64,000 nucleotides of DNA. Source: Bryum argenteum (Eukaryota > Streptophyta > Bryopsida > Bryales > Bryaceae). Position 1 is the first letter of the stretch; each line of letters begins with the position of its first letter. The position numbers were made by a program, and so were the translations under genes. Below are positions 24,190 to 36,599 of the stretch, piece after piece. Below the pieces are notes generated by a model. It was not told the origin of the DNA and did not search any database. It worked only from the letters and a program-made list of their open reading frames with translations. The stretch covers positions 10,675,601 through 10,739,600 of the forward strand of contig CM073322.1 of NCBI GenBank assembly GCA_037043015.1, read 5' to 3'.

Positions 24190-25744
24190 TTATACCTACG
24201 TTGTCGTCACTTTTCAAAGTTAGAATTGGAGTTTACCTCTAGTACGGTTCATGTTAAGAATAGGATGTTGGACCTTGTATTTGTACATGCAATACTTACG
24301 TTTATAATTTCCTTATACTTTCAAAGTTCTAAGAGTCAAAATAGGGCATGCTCAAAGTTGTCCAACATCGCACAAGGTTCCTGTATAATGTCATAATCTT
24401 TCCAAAACAATTAGCTCCGAGAGACTTTTATAATTCATCAAAGTTTGAAATTTTACTTGTTTTTGTCAAGCTTCGTTTTTCTATACATGTAATTTAAGGG
24501 ATATTGAGGCATGTTTCTAAATCTATGTGATGTTTAGTTTATCATGGTGTCATTTGTAAGTTTATAGTGTTATTCTCCATAAAAGACAAAAGTCTCAAAC
24601 CCTCGTAGGTGACGTTGTATAGTTTTTCTTGATATCATTTGTAAAATCAATAAAAGAAAAGACGTCAAATCTTGGTAGCTCATGTCGTTTCTTTGTGTGT
24701 TGTAAGTTGTTTAGTTATTTCATAGTGTCGTTTGTAAGTTCAATAAAAAGAAGGGTGTCAAACCTTGGTAAGTAAAGTTTTATTGTGTATGTTTTTTAGT
24801 TTCTTTCTTAGTGTCACTTGTAAATTTAATAAAAGAAGAGGTCTCAAACCTTGTTTTTAATGCTTTTCAACCGCAACATTTGCATGAAAATGCCACGGTG
24901 TGAACTTGCTTACCACTTTAGGGCAATGAATAGAATTGGAGTTTTTATTGACTTTAGTATTAGAATCTTTTAAAATTCATGTTGTTCCATTCAATTTTTG
25001 AGTATGAAGTTGTTTTATAGATCGTTGCTTGGAAAGGTCTAAATTTCTTGTTAAAATGATTATTAAAATCTTACTCGATCAAATCTGTGAATAATTTCTA
25101 AATAACTTGTAGGCAAAAAGGCATGGCGAAAACTTCATGCGTAGCTCTCTCACGGATTTTTATCTTTGCAATTTGTGAATAAGGGGGTTTGCAAACATTT
25201 TCTTACAACGTATTCTTATAGTGATGCAACGTTTACAACCTTAAATTTAGGAAAGTATATATAATGTTGTTTATTATATTAACATCGTTAAAACAAGTAC
25301 TAGGACGTTGCTTCACTTCAACAATGTTTAGAAGGAACGTTGCATAAATCCCACCTTCTAATCATATGGCCGCACGTTTGTCTTGCAATTTTATGGGTTT
25401 TCATTTAATCCGTGTGTATGTTTTCATTTGATCTGTGTGTATGTTTTCATTTGATCCGTGTGTATGTTTTCATTTCACTACTTTTGTCACGAAGGAGTAA
25501 ACACATTTTAAGTAATTAGGGGTACTCATAGGAGAAAATGAATTTTCTTGCTTACACAATATTTAAAAATTATGTAGCTTTTTGTTTCCTCTTTTTTTGA
25601 AATGCAATGTATTGCTCAATTTTCATTTAAAAGTTTTGGTATCGTATATATTCATATAGATTTGTTAGGGTTTCATATTTGTTGAGAAATTGTTTTCATA
25701 AAAGGGACGTGTGTCTTTTATTGCATGATGTAGAAGGACTTGCA
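24190..25744. repeat. AT-rich DNA with two minor tandem repeats
   Basis: At about 24535-24860 a degenerate unit of about 100 bp (AGTGTCATTTGTAAGTTTA, then AAAAGA and GTCAAACCTTG) occurs four times. At about 25390-25475 a 23-bp unit (TTTCATTTGATCTGTGTGTA with its continuation) occurs roughly four times. No gene is recognised. Confidence 0.5.
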
Positions 25745-26250
25745 AATGATGAGGATCTGTTTTGCAATCTGGATTTTGCCTCAATGTACAATTCAAATTG
25801 ACATAGTAAGAGCGTACAAGATAAGGATATGATTTGGAATCTAGATTTTGCGTCTATGTTCAATTCAAATTGACATAGTAACAACGCACAAGATTAGGAT
25901 ATGTTTTGCAATCTCGATATTGCGTCAATTTTCAATTGAAATTTACATAGTAACAACGAAGATCTGTTTTGCAATCTAGATTTTGCATCAATGTATTATT
26001 CAAATTGTCATATAACAATGCACAAGATAAGGATCTCATTTGCAATTGGGATATTGCGTGAACGTATAATTCAACTTGATATAATAACAATGCAGAAGAT
26101 AAGGATCTGTTTTGGAATCTGGAATTTGCGTCAATGTACAATTCAAATTGCCATAGTAACAATGCATAAGATAAGGATTCTTTTTGGAGTCTTGGATTTT
26201 GTACACTTGAATTTGCCATAGTGACAATACACAAGATAAGGTTCTGTTTT
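25745..26250 (-). repeat. 72-bp satellite, distal array in reverse orientation
   Basis: About seven units of the 72-bp satellite (AAGATAAGGATCTGTTTTG, AATTCAAATTGACATAGTAA) lie on the minus strand and end against the TMEM131-derived fragments. Confidence 0.85.
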
Positions 26251-26339
26251 GCAAAGAAGATATTGCTACCATTAAATCCTCATGCTTTCACTTTATCATG
26301 GTCATATTTTGTAAGTATGTTTCTTTTATTTTTTATTTT

Positions 26340-28046
26340 TTTATTTTACAACTTGTTAGGGTCTGAAGCATATTTTTTGGCCAATGATTTGTAAAAGTGC
26401 ATGCAACACGTACTTTCTTGACAAGATTTCAATGGTTTTTGCAATGTGTTTCCATAAATTAAAACAAGTGGGGATATTGTGCCAAAAACGGTGGACACGC
26501 CATGTTTCCACGTAAATGTACGAGACTGAGGCACTCACTAACATGCAATATCACAATGTGCCATTAAATTTCGTGAAATGAATTTTGACTTCTTGAACCT
26601 CTATGCACGTGAACATTTTTTTAGACAAACGTGCAAATATGACGTGCATTTCGTGCATTTTTTGTTAGACAATCTCGATCAAATGACCAATTGTGTAGTT
26701 GGTTCGCACAATGATTCCATCCTCTTAAACATGTGCTACTCATATGGCGCACATTTGAACGTTATGTTCGCAACTTCTATCTCTCGCACGCCCTTGTCGT
26801 AGAATTCGCCCCTTCTCCTAGCCTATTGCAATTCGTGTATCCCTTCAAACTCATATATGTCTTCCACATGCACATGAAAGAAGTCCAACTCCTTCATGTG
26901 CAAAACAATCGGCGATCCAAGTGTTCTCAATCGACACAAGAGTACTAGGGTAGATTTAAGCATCTTTCATGTCTGTCTGAAGTACCAGTCAAGTGAATAG
27001 TACTTGAAAGGATAAGGGTGTGAGTGTATGAGAAATAGAGTGGCGTTAACCGTGAGCAATTGCGAAACTCTTAAACATTCCAAGACGAGAACGTTTCACC
27101 TGACTACGAGAAGCGAAAAACCTCAATCATTCACGTAGACACAATCCACTTGCCTACAAGAAAGCAAAAAACCTCGCCCTATTAACCCCTAACTCTCCTT
27201 AAAATCCGAAACGGGTTTTGGAGGTTCCCGCAGGAGAAAAACTCAGCTAACTTTGATCATTATAATCTCACAAACGAGGAAGAATGAACGGTTCAAATTT
27301 GGTATGTGGGAAGAATGTCAAGTGAACTTTGAGATCTTACGGTTGAATCTTTTAAATAATTCTTGGATTGAGATTTTTTGAGCTTAATCTAAAGGAAGGT
27401 CAAATATTGTGACTTAGACCGTTTTGCAACAAGGAGATTTAGGGGTTAAGAAAATACGTTACACGTTGATCCAAGCAACGTTCTCAACGAACAAACTTTC
27501 TTTCAATTGTACAAGTACACAACCAATGTCATAAAATAGATTTAAAACACAAATTTTAAAAGTTATAAAAGGACATTAAATATCATAATTATGAAACAAA
27601 GAACATACTGGAAATGGAGGGTGGAATATGATAAAAATGATAGGGTGACCGTATAAACGTATGAATATATAGAACGTAGTCTTTTCAAGAAGATATGTTA
27701 CACGTTGGTTTAAGCAACGTTCTCAACAAACAAACGTTCTTTCTTTTGTACAAGTACACAACCAATATCATAAAAATAAATCTAAAACACAACTTAAAAT
27801 CTTCATACAAGGACATCAAATATTTCAAAACAACAAACATAGTAAAAATGGAGAGTTGAATACGATAAAACCGATAGGATAAACGTAAAAATAAAACGTT
27901 AGAATGTGATCATAGAACATGATGGAATTTTCGTTCAAAAAGGGGTAACTTAAAGTGACATGGAAGCAACCCATAGACACATAAGACCAAACTTTTAAAA
28001 AATATATATATACAATGGCCATCACCCCCATAGAAATTGGCAACAT
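26340..28046 (-). pseudogene. Decayed TMEM131-like gene fragment, copy 1
   Basis: Read on the minus strand, this stretch follows part of the gene at 54849-59297 from late exon 2, through intron 2, into exon 3 (roughly parent positions 56200-57550). The clearest block is 26660-26930 against 57000-57260: TTGCGAACATAACGTTCAAA against TTGCTAACATAACGTTTAAA, and TGTGCGAACCAAC against AGTGCGAACCAAC. Intron sequence is retained: GGATCGCCGATTGTTTTGC (minus strand, 26901-26919) against GGATCGCCGATTGTTTGC at 57005-57022. The peptide VSYIYVETWRVHRFWHNIPT at the left end echoes the parent transmembrane segment VSLLVYFQVVVAEPDLPT. The frame is broken in many places and the intron acceptor AG is lost. A MITE splits it at 27182-27449, and 27450-27660 is repeated at 27670-27900. 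Weaker similarity towards 28046 is judged by eye. Confidence 0.75.
27182..27449. mobile_element. piggyBac-type MITE, 260-bp family, copy inside the pseudogene
   Basis: This is TTAA-CCCCTAACTCTCC...AGATTTAGGGG-TTAA, 268 bp. The second pseudogene copy lacks it: CTCGCCCTTTCATGAAG near 29921-29937 is uninterrupted, whereas this copy reads CTCGCCCTA-element-GAAAATACG. The insertion is therefore younger than the segmental duplication. Confidence 0.8.
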
Positions 28047-28980
28047 GTCATCTCATGGGGATGGGCGGGAGGAGGAACCCACCCGCTAGAAGGGGCCCGG
28101 GGACCAGCGCGAGGTCTTTAAAATCAGGACCATGGCAATTGAATATCCTACATGAGACTTTTTGACCTCCCCGGTCTCCCCGAGGTCAAAATCTAAAATA
28201 AGACTTGCCATTATCTGCCCATGGAGTTGATATTGATTTTTGAAAGGATATCCTTATTATATCAGTTTTAGGATTGTTTTCTCAATCACATCTCATTTAC
28301 TTTGTTTCAAAGAAATTTCAATCACCCAACAAAGTTAGGATAGTATAGAGTGTTGAGCTTCTCCTTAAGGGGTTGAAGGTGAGACCATCTATGAAGTATT
28401 GAGTTCAGAGGTCTCTACTCTAAGGCGGTTGCATATCCATGTCGAGTGTATCTTGAGCTAGTCAGAAGGTTTCTAAAGTAAGACCTGACCATGGGGTTGA
28501 TGCTCATTTTTGTGAATATATCCTCTTCCTATCATTTTTAGGATTGTTTTCTCAAACACATCTCATTCGCTTAGTTTCAAAAAATTTGAAATTACCCGAC
28601 AAAGTTAGGGTAGTGTTAGTAGAGTTTTACACGTAACCCAATTGTCAACGTACTTTTTCCCCGTCGTATTGAGAGTGATCTCTGAAACCATGAACTCGTC
28701 AAACTTTGTGTAATCTATCGACCTTAAAAAACTCCATTATAGGTACTTCAAATACCATAATAGTTTGAGAACCCCTGTAAGCATTTCAATAAATCTTACA
28801 TAGGTGAAACTTCTAAGTTGCTAAAGAGATTGTTTAACATTCAAAAAAGAACTTGCAACACATTCTTGTTTATATGTTTGATCACGCATTGACAAAATCA
28901 ATTCTCATACACATTACAAACACACTATTCTAGATACTCATTATAATTCAAATGAACCTAGTATGAACCTAAACCTTCTC
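28047..28980. repeat. GC-rich duplicated segment and about 300-bp repeated blocks
   Basis: Bases 28050-28195 (GGGCGGGAGGAGGAACCCAC, GGGGCCCGGGGACCAGCGCG) are nearly identical to 30410-30545 and close both pseudogene copies. From 28198 to 28620 a unit beginning near AAAATAAGACTTGCCAT and containing GAGCTTCTCCTTAAGG is present about one and a half times; it returns at 31430-31930. I do not recognise these as a known gene or transposon. Confidence 0.65.
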
Positions 28981-29029
28981 ATGTATTTTTATTTTATTTT
29001 TAATTATTATTAATTTACAAGTGTTATGG

Positions 29030-30405
29030 TCTGAAGCATATATTCAGGCTAGTGATTTGTAAAAGTGCATGCAACATAAACTTTCTTGACCAGATTTTTA
29101 TTGTTCTTGCAAACAAACGTTGTGTAAATAATACTAAGTTACCACATATTTGAAGACGCACCGGTACCTACTTTATGTATTTAGTGTGAAGTGTGAAACG
29201 GTTGAGACGATGTGTTTCTATGCAAAAAAGGTGGACACGTTGTGTTCCCACAAAGATGTACGAGACTGAGGGACTCATCACCATGCATTATCAAAATGTT
29301 CCATTAAATTTGGTGAAATGGATTTTGACTCTTTGAACTTCTACACACGAGAACGTTTTTTTAGACAAACGTGCAAATATGACGTGCATTTCGTGCATTT
29401 TTTGTTAGGCAATCTCGATCAAATGACCGATTGTGTTGTTGGTTCGCACAATTATCATATCCACTTACCCACATGCCACTCATATGGCTCACATTTGAAC
29501 GTTATGTTAGCCACTTTTGTCTCTAGGTATTCCTTGTCGTAGAATTTGCCCCTTTCCATAGTCTATTGCAATTCATGTATCTCTTCAAACTCATATATGT
29601 CTTCCACCTGCATAGGAAAGCACTCCAACTCCTTCATGTGAAAAACAATCGGTGATCCAAGCGACCTCAATTGACATAGGGGTGTTTCGCACACACACAC
29701 ACCAAGAGTACTATGGTAGATTTGAGCATCTTTCATGTCTGTCTGAAGTACTAATGAGATGAAGAGTACTTGAAAGGATAAGGGTGCGAGTGGCCTTACA
29801 TGAAGAGATTGCAAAACACTTCAACATTCCAAGAGGAATACATTACCTTGACTACAAGAAGCGAAACCCCGCAATCATTCACGTGGATACAATCCACGTA
29901 CCTACGACAAAGAAAAACACCTCGCCCTTTCATGAAGAAACGTCACACGTTGATCCAAGTAACGTTCTCAACGAAAAAAGGCGCTTCCATTTGTACAAGT
30001 ACACAATCAACGTCTTAACAATAAACTTAAAAAGCATGAATTAAAATCTTCATACAAGGACATTGAATATTGTAAAACAACAAACATAGTGATAATGGAG
30101 GGTTGAATATGATAAAAATGATAGGATGAATGTATGAACGAATAGAACATGATAGAATGTTTAATATTGTAAAACAACAAATATAGTGGAAATGGAGGGT
30201 TGAATACGATAAAAATGATAGGATTAACTAATAAACGTATAAACGTATAGAACGTGATAGAACGTGATGGAACGTGATGGAATTTTCATTCAAAAAGGGG
30301 TAACTGAAAGTGGCATGGAAGCAACCCATAGACACATAAGACCAAGCTTTAAAAAAAAAAATATACAATGGCCATCACCCCCATAGAAATTGGCAACATG
30401 TCATC
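29030..30405 (-). pseudogene. Decayed TMEM131-like gene fragment, copy 2
   Basis: This is the tandem sister of 26340-28046 without the inserted MITE. On the minus strand it keeps the parent acceptor context (GCAG/GTGGAAGACATATATG near 29600) and the exon 3 start VEDIYE, identical to the parent at 57051. Upstream of it are the parent-like ACTTCAGACAGAC (about 29738) and CACCCTTATCC (about 29780). Further left in parental terms, TATTCAACCCTCCATTATCA (about 30090-30110) matches the parent FNPYNETMF region near 56360. Frameshifts and stops are frequent, so it should not encode a protein. Plus-strand open frames in both copies (29318-29542 and 26578-26802) are antisense shadows. Confidence 0.75.
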
Positions 30406-30967
30406 TCATGGGGGTGGGCGGGAGGAGGAACCCACCAGCCAGAAGGGGCCCGGGGACCAGCGCGAGGTCTTTAAAATCACGACCATGGCAATTGAATTTC
30501 CTACATGAGACTTTTTGACCTCCCCGGTCTCCCCGAGGTCAACTTCGGTGGAAAGCCCGTATGTTTTTTAACCCCGGATTTTATTGGGCCCTGCCATGGC
30601 AGGTGAATCATGTCAATTGTACCGCACTCCAATTTGGTCTCCATTCTCAACTGCGTGGAAAATTCGTTGGTTAGATCGGAAAATAAAGATTAAAAAGTTT
30701 GTGATAAAAAACGGTAAAGTATCCGAGCTTTTAGGAGAATGTTTGTGCGGAATTAGGTTGGACACTCATTCTTTGAGGAATTTTCCTTATGTCAAGATTA
30801 ACATTTTTTAAGTGATTAAGTGCCTTATGGGATATTATTGTAACATTACCATTGCGTGTAGAGCAAGAATTTTGGTTTTCACAACGTTGATCGACATCAT
30901 TTTATTTTTTTTTATTTATTTTTTTGACTACTTTTATCTCATCATTTAGAAAATGAAGACCATGAGC
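30406..30967. other. GC-rich duplicate and unassigned DNA
   Basis: Bases 30410-30545 repeat 28050-28195. A 75-codon open frame at 30584-30811 (starting MGPAMAGESCQLYRTPIW) follows; it has no recognisable family and a lysine-rich middle, and I do not call it a gene. Confidence 0.45.
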
Positions 30968-31451
30968 TTAACCCCTAAAGGAGAGAGAAGCCTCAAACGG
31001 GTTGATAAGAAAATATCTTATTAAAAAAATAAATAAATAAAAACTCAAACTTGAACTGAATATATCTCAAGATCTATACACTCAAATTCATACACTCAAA
31101 TTCATTATGAAATGAAAGTGAGTCCCTTTTGTGTAAGTTAACAAAATTGAAGTTCACACTTAGATCTTAGGCTGAAAAATAAATACTCTTGGATATTTTG
31201 AGCCCTAAAAGGAGAACAGAGAGAGAGAGGGGCCCAAATTCGGTCGATTTCCTAGAAAAAAATGTTGTTAGAAACTTCGACTTAGTGTATCTCAAGATCG
31301 GCTAACGAAAATTTTATATAAATTTGTGGAAAAGACTAATTAGAGAGTTATAAACAAGATCTTACTGTTGAGTTTCCAAAAATAATTGTCCACAAATTTC
31401 ACATATGACCTGTTTGGGAGGTCACTGTTGAGCTTCCCCTTTAGGGGTTAA
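30968..31451. mobile_element. piggyBac-type MITE, 484 bp
   Basis: TTAA-CCCCTAAAGG at the left and CCTTTAGGGG-TTAA at the right give a perfect 10-bp inverted repeat bounded by TTAA. The interior repeats a related motif (GAGCCCTAAAAGGAGAACAG near 31200) and is AT-rich without coding potential. Confidence 0.7.
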
Positions 31452-31974
31452 ATTTGAGACCATTGATGAAGGATCGAGTTTAGAAGTCTCTGCTATAAGG
31501 TGGTTGCATGTCCATGTCGAGTGTGTCTTGAGCTAGTTAAAAAGTTGCTGAAGTAAGACTTGCCATGATCTGCCCATGGGGTTGATGTTGATATTTAGAA
31601 GGATACCCTTATCATGTTTGTTATGAGATTGTTTTCACAGTTACATCTCATACACTTTGTTTTAAAGAAAATTCAATCACCCGACAAAGTTAGGGTAGTG
31701 TAGAGTATTGAGCTTCTCCTTAAGGAGTTAAAACTGAAACCATCTATGAAGTATTGAGTTCAGAGGTCTCAGCTCGAAGGCGGTTACATGTCCGTGTCGA
31801 GTGTATCTTGAGCTAGTCAGAAAGTTTCTAAAATAAGACTTGCCATGATTTTCCCATGGGGTTGATGTTGATTTTTGGAAGGATATCCTCATCCTATCGA
31901 TTTTAGGATCGTTTTATAGGGTTCATATGCAAATTTATATAGCAAATTCTTTTCACTTATTTTTTAACCAAACA
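31452..31974. repeat. About 300-bp repeated block, second location
   Basis: This matches 28198-28620 (for example GTTGATGTTGAT, CAGAGGTCTC, CATGTCGAGTGT-like segments). The unit occurs about one and a half times here as well. Confidence 0.65.
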
Positions 31975-34900
31975 ATGCATTTGAGGAATACATCAGGAAC
32001 CAAGACAAATGCCTAGGGGGTTAGTATTGTTTACAAATTAAGAACAAATACTAGAAGTACCTCTTTAATTATACTTCTACAGGTAGCAATCTCAATTATC
32101 AACTCCAAACTATTAGAGCCAACAACAAAGTAGCCACCCTTATGATTATCTCTATGAACTCAAGTAACTAAGGCCAACCAACAAATTTTTAAAGCTCTAG
32201 AACCTAATCGGTTGGCCAAGTAGTTAAGTAGCCAAAGAACATAATAGCTCAAAATCTCAAGCACGGTCACCAAAGACAAGAACAAGAGCCAATTGAAAAT
32301 AACTAAAAGCTCACATCACAAGTTGAGTTCTAACCAACCGCAATCCCTTTCTCTTAACCAAAGCATTTGATGGTAGGCACTACTTATCTATATAGCATAT
32401 TCAGCATTCTGGAAAAGGCCTTCCTCAACTAGTCACAGTGTGTCAATAACCTATACATGAAAGCCAATATGAACAAGAAATTGAGCCCACATTTGATTTA
32501 CACAACTTGCAATTGTACATGTATGAGATATTATGCAATTGAGCATCTTATAAAGCATTGATTTGACTACGAGTCACCTTCTATTAGTGATTGGTACATA
32601 TAACCATAGGATATGGCCCACATTTGCCCAACGCACTCTTGCAGTTGTACATATATGACATAATCCTCAATTCACCATCTTACAAAATATTGATTAGATT
32701 ACAAGTAGCCTTCTATTCATGATCAATACATGGAGGATATTATGAAAAAGAGATTGAGCCCATAATGGCTTAAGATTTAGAATCTTAAAACTCAAATCTA
32801 ACATTTTTTAATCCAAATTTTTACAAGTGTTGCAATTTTTGTTTCTAATATCTTCAATAACGAAGACTTAAGTTTTAGAAATATTCTTTTTGGACTTCAT
32901 GAAATGAACGATACAAATCTTAGTAGTATATTCAGAATTTTAACACAAATTTTGAATTCTTAAATTTACATAGTATAAAGTCCCTTGAATCTACATTAGA
33001 AATGTACAATTGAGCAAGATATGTACATTGTTATGTACTTGTTCAGCTAATTATTCCATTTTTTAAAATTTTATATCATTCTAGCTTTTTTATTATACCC
33101 ATTATTAACAAGTAAAATTTATCAATTACCAAGTGCGCAACTTCATAAAATACTGACAATAAGTATATTTGTATGGACTATTCCCAAATAAATTACTACT
33201 ATTGGTATAACAACTTTTATTCATGGTTCTTCCTCGTGTCTTCTTCAACTTCTTAATTTGAGAGAAAATCAAAATGATTCTTATGGATGTCACAAAGTAT
33301 ACTAAGTCTAGCGATTTCAAAACAATGCACTAAACTGAACTTTGAGGAATAATAGATATGAATAAATAGGTAAAAAAAGATGAAGATGACAACCCTAGCA
33401 ATGTATTGTGACTTAGTACTTCCAATTTGTATATTTAATTTTTTCTTTTTTCTTTTTTTCTTTTTCTTTCTTAAATATCAACAGTATAGGAGTCATATTG
33501 CTTTCATACGAGGTTGAAAGCGCCGACTCAAAATCAACCATGTTGAAAGGACAAGTCACCTCCAACAAACTGAACAGTTTAAAAGAGAGTATGAAGTTGT
33601 ATTTTTTTAAGTCAACGTTGAAAAATCAACTCAAAAGCATTGACAGGCCGCACGACGAGTCGCCTTGTGTAAAGTATTTCAATGTACAAATATTGTTGCG
33701 TGTTCCGACTTCAAAGTCGTATTGCCTTCATACGAGGTGGAAAGCGCCGACTCAAAACCAACAAAGTTGACAGGTCGAGTCACCTCCAACCGACTAACAA
33801 ATTCATTTGAAGAAGGGAGTATCGAGTTGTATATATCTTTTCATACAAGGTTGAAAAATGACTCAAAAGCATTCGCCTACCGAACGATGAGTCACCTCGT
33901 GTATCTCAATCGACAAAAATATTTGTGTTTAGAATCCCATTGCTTTTATACGAGGTTGAAAGCGTCAATTCAAAACCAAGGATGGCACGACGAGTCGCCT
34001 CCAACCGACTCAAGGAATTCAATTGATCAAGGGAGTATCAAGTTGTATTTTCATATAATGTTGAAAAACGACTCAAAAACATTGACCAAGTGCACGACGA
34101 GTCGCCTCGTGCGGACTATTTCAGTTTATAAAAATTGTTGCGATTTTGGAGTCGTATTGCTTTCATAGAAGGTTAAAAGTGCCGACTCAAAACCAACGAT
34201 GATGACAAGACGAGTCGCCTCCAACCAACTCAACAAATTGAATTGGATGAGGTTACTCTAACTTTGGGGTCTACGCCCCCATTTAGAGTAACCTTACTAG
34301 GAGTACCTCTTAGATTATACTTCTAGAGCTAGGAGTATCAATTATCAACTCCAAACTTTAGAGCTAAGAACAAAGAGGCCACCTTTATCACAATTTGTAT
34401 AAACTCATGTAACCAAAGGCCAACAAACCAATTTTTAGAGCTCCAGAAAATGATCAGGTGGCGATATATAATCAAGTAGTTAAACAACCTCTTAGCTCAA
34501 AATCTCAAGAATAGTTACCAAACACAACAACAAGTGCCAATTGAAATAAGTAAAGGTTCATGTCACAAGTTGAGTTCCAAACCAAGAGCAATCTCTTTCT
34601 CTCAACCAAAAGCATTTGATGGGAGCCATTACTTTTCTGTATAGCATATAGAGCATTCAAGAAAAGGTCTTCCTCAACTAGTCATAGGTTGTGTTGGTAA
34701 CCTATACATGGAAGCCAATACAGACAAGAGATTCAGCCCACAATTGATTTTCACAACTTGCAATTGTACATATATGAGATATTATGCAATTCAACATCTT
34801 ATAAAGCATTGATTCGATTACGAGTCACCTTCTGTTAGTGATTGGTACATTCAAACATAACATTAGGCCCACATTTGCCTAGCACACCCTTGCACTTGTA

Positions 34901-35560
34901 CATATATGACATATTGCGCAATTAAGCATCTTACAAAACATTGGTTAAATAACAAGTCGCCTTCTATTTATGGTCAATACATGGAGGATAATATAAATAA
35001 GATATTGAGCCTTAATGGCTTAACACAACCCCATAAAAAGTTTTGATTTTTTTACGCATCACCTCCTATTGGTGATTAGTACATGGAACCCAGCATGAGC
35101 AAGAGATGAAGTCAGATTGGCCAAACACAACCTTGTCATTGTATATGTATGGGATATTCCGCAATTCACAATTTTGCACGTTTTTTTCATAATGAAGGTC
35201 ATGTAAAACGCAATTTGGATAGTTTGTCACAAGAAAGACTATTGAGACAACGGACATGGACATTGTTTTTACAATTGCTCTTACGTTTGCTCATGCTTAA
35301 TGAGAAGGGCCTTGAAATCTACTCATGCAAAAAAAAAAGGAAAAAAAGAAGAAGAATCGTTTCATTCGTTTCAACCCTCTCCTCAAATTGAATCGCAACT
35401 AAGGTGCTTGATTCAAGTTTAGGTTGTTGTTGATATCCTTACAATTTCAGCTTACAAAAGTCATAAGTTATTCAATCTTTACCCAAAATAATTTTTTCTA
35501 GCACTTAACTTTTCATTAACATTTCCACCTTCGCTTCAACTTAAACCTAGAGGAGAAGCT
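31975..35560 (+). repeat. Segmental duplication, copies A' and A
   Basis: A block starting at GCATTTGAGGAATACATC (31978) and continuing CTAGGGGGTTAGTATTG runs to about 32760. Most of it is repeated at 34290-35000 and again at 37275-38060, marked by AACTCCAAACT, CCCACATTTG and TGGAGGA(C/T)A. Bases 32766-32930 match 36180-36310, and 35060-35560 match 38280-38760. The region contains no recognisable gene; open frames of 60-90 codons are scattered and inconsistent between copies. Confidence 0.75.
33490..34250 (+). repeat. About 220-bp satellite, array 1
   Basis: Four units start at 33501, 33725, 33943 and 34160, spaced 224, 218 and 217 bp apart. Each holds CTTTCATACGAGGTTGAAAG or a close variant, then CGACTCAAAACCAACGA, GACGAGTCGCCTCCAACCGA, and a second half with GTTGAAAAATGACTCAAAAG. 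The opening motif can fold as GCTTTCA-8 nt-TGAAAGC in well-preserved units. The 167-codon open frame at 33665-34168 is an artefact of the repeat. Confidence 0.88.
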
Positions 35561-36179
35561 CCACACTGACATCCAAAACAGCCATATCTATACATTCGAT
35601 TTTTCCTTTGGCAATACTCTCCTCCAAGCCGATCTGCCCTTCCATGTTCTTCCTTGTTTTGACTCTTGCCCTTCCATGTTCTTCCTTGTTTTGACTGCTG
35701 CCCTTCCATGTTCTTCCTAGTATCGTGGTGGGTCTACCCACCACTCCCAAAAACCTCAAGAACTCCAAAAGCAGATTTGTAGGGAAGTTGGTTAGCAATT
35801 TGCACATTTAAAAATGATTTTTTTAGTTCATGTTTATATTACATTCAAAACTTCAATACAACCATTAATTACCTTCACTTTTTACAAAATGAATCTACAC
35901 TCAAAGTATAATAATTTTGAATTTACATAATTGCAGAATTCTACAGATGATGTTGTGAAGTAAGTTGGGGAAGTAAACATAATTTCTCTAAAAACTTGTT
36001 CAATGGAACAAAAAGCAAGGAAAATCTTATCTTTGAAGATTGAATTTCACATTAGGGACGTTTGGGAATTAAACACTTCTATGTCGTTATAGACTTATCG
36101 TTCTAGACATTGCTTCGTTTTGGTAAAAAATTGATTTTACGTATTCTGTTGTGTGAAATACATGTTGACATGTATTATT
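35561..36179. other. Short CT-rich tandem repeat and intergenic DNA
   Basis: Three tandem 32-bp units (GCCCTTCCATGTTCTTCCTT as the first 20 bases) start at 35636, 35668 and 35700. The rest is AT-rich with no recognisable feature. Confidence 0.7.
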
Positions 36180-36599
36180 TTTTAGAATCTTGAAACTCAA
36201 ATCTAGCATTTTGTAGTCCAAATTTTTACAAGTTTTGCAATGTTTGTTTCTAATATCTTCAATAATGAAGACGTAAGGTTTAGAAATCTTCATCTTGGAC
36301 TTTAAAAAAGTGAAGTAAATAAATACTACTACTTGTGAAACAAGCTTTTATACATGGTTCTTCCTCGTGTCTTTTTCAACTTCTTAATACAATCAAAATA
36401 ATTCTTATAATGTCACAAAGTAAACTAATATACAGAGTTTAACAATTTTTAACACAATGCACTAAAATGAACTTTGAGGGATAATAGAGTTGAATAAATT
36501 GGTCAAAAAAGAATGAAGATGACAACACTAGCAATATATTAGTGACTTCCAAAGTACTAAAATGCGACTTAGTACTTCTGAAGTTTTTTTTTGACTTTT

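Noticed and set aside
26578-29542. A pair of similar plus-strand open frames (RQTCKYDVHFVHFLL shared) that look like a small gene family
   Set aside because: They lie antisense on the two TMEM131-derived pseudogene copies and their similarity is explained by the segmental duplication.
28050-30545. An LTR retrotransposon with the 26.3-28.2 and 29.0-30.5 kb copies as LTRs
   Set aside because: No TG...CA ends, primer-binding site, polypurine tract, or gag/pol sequence is seen, and the repeats contain TMEM131-derived exon and intron sequence.
33665-34168. A 167-codon open frame in the 220-bp satellite
   Set aside because: It is made of repeat units, contains no family motif, and the equivalent frames in the other arrays are broken.
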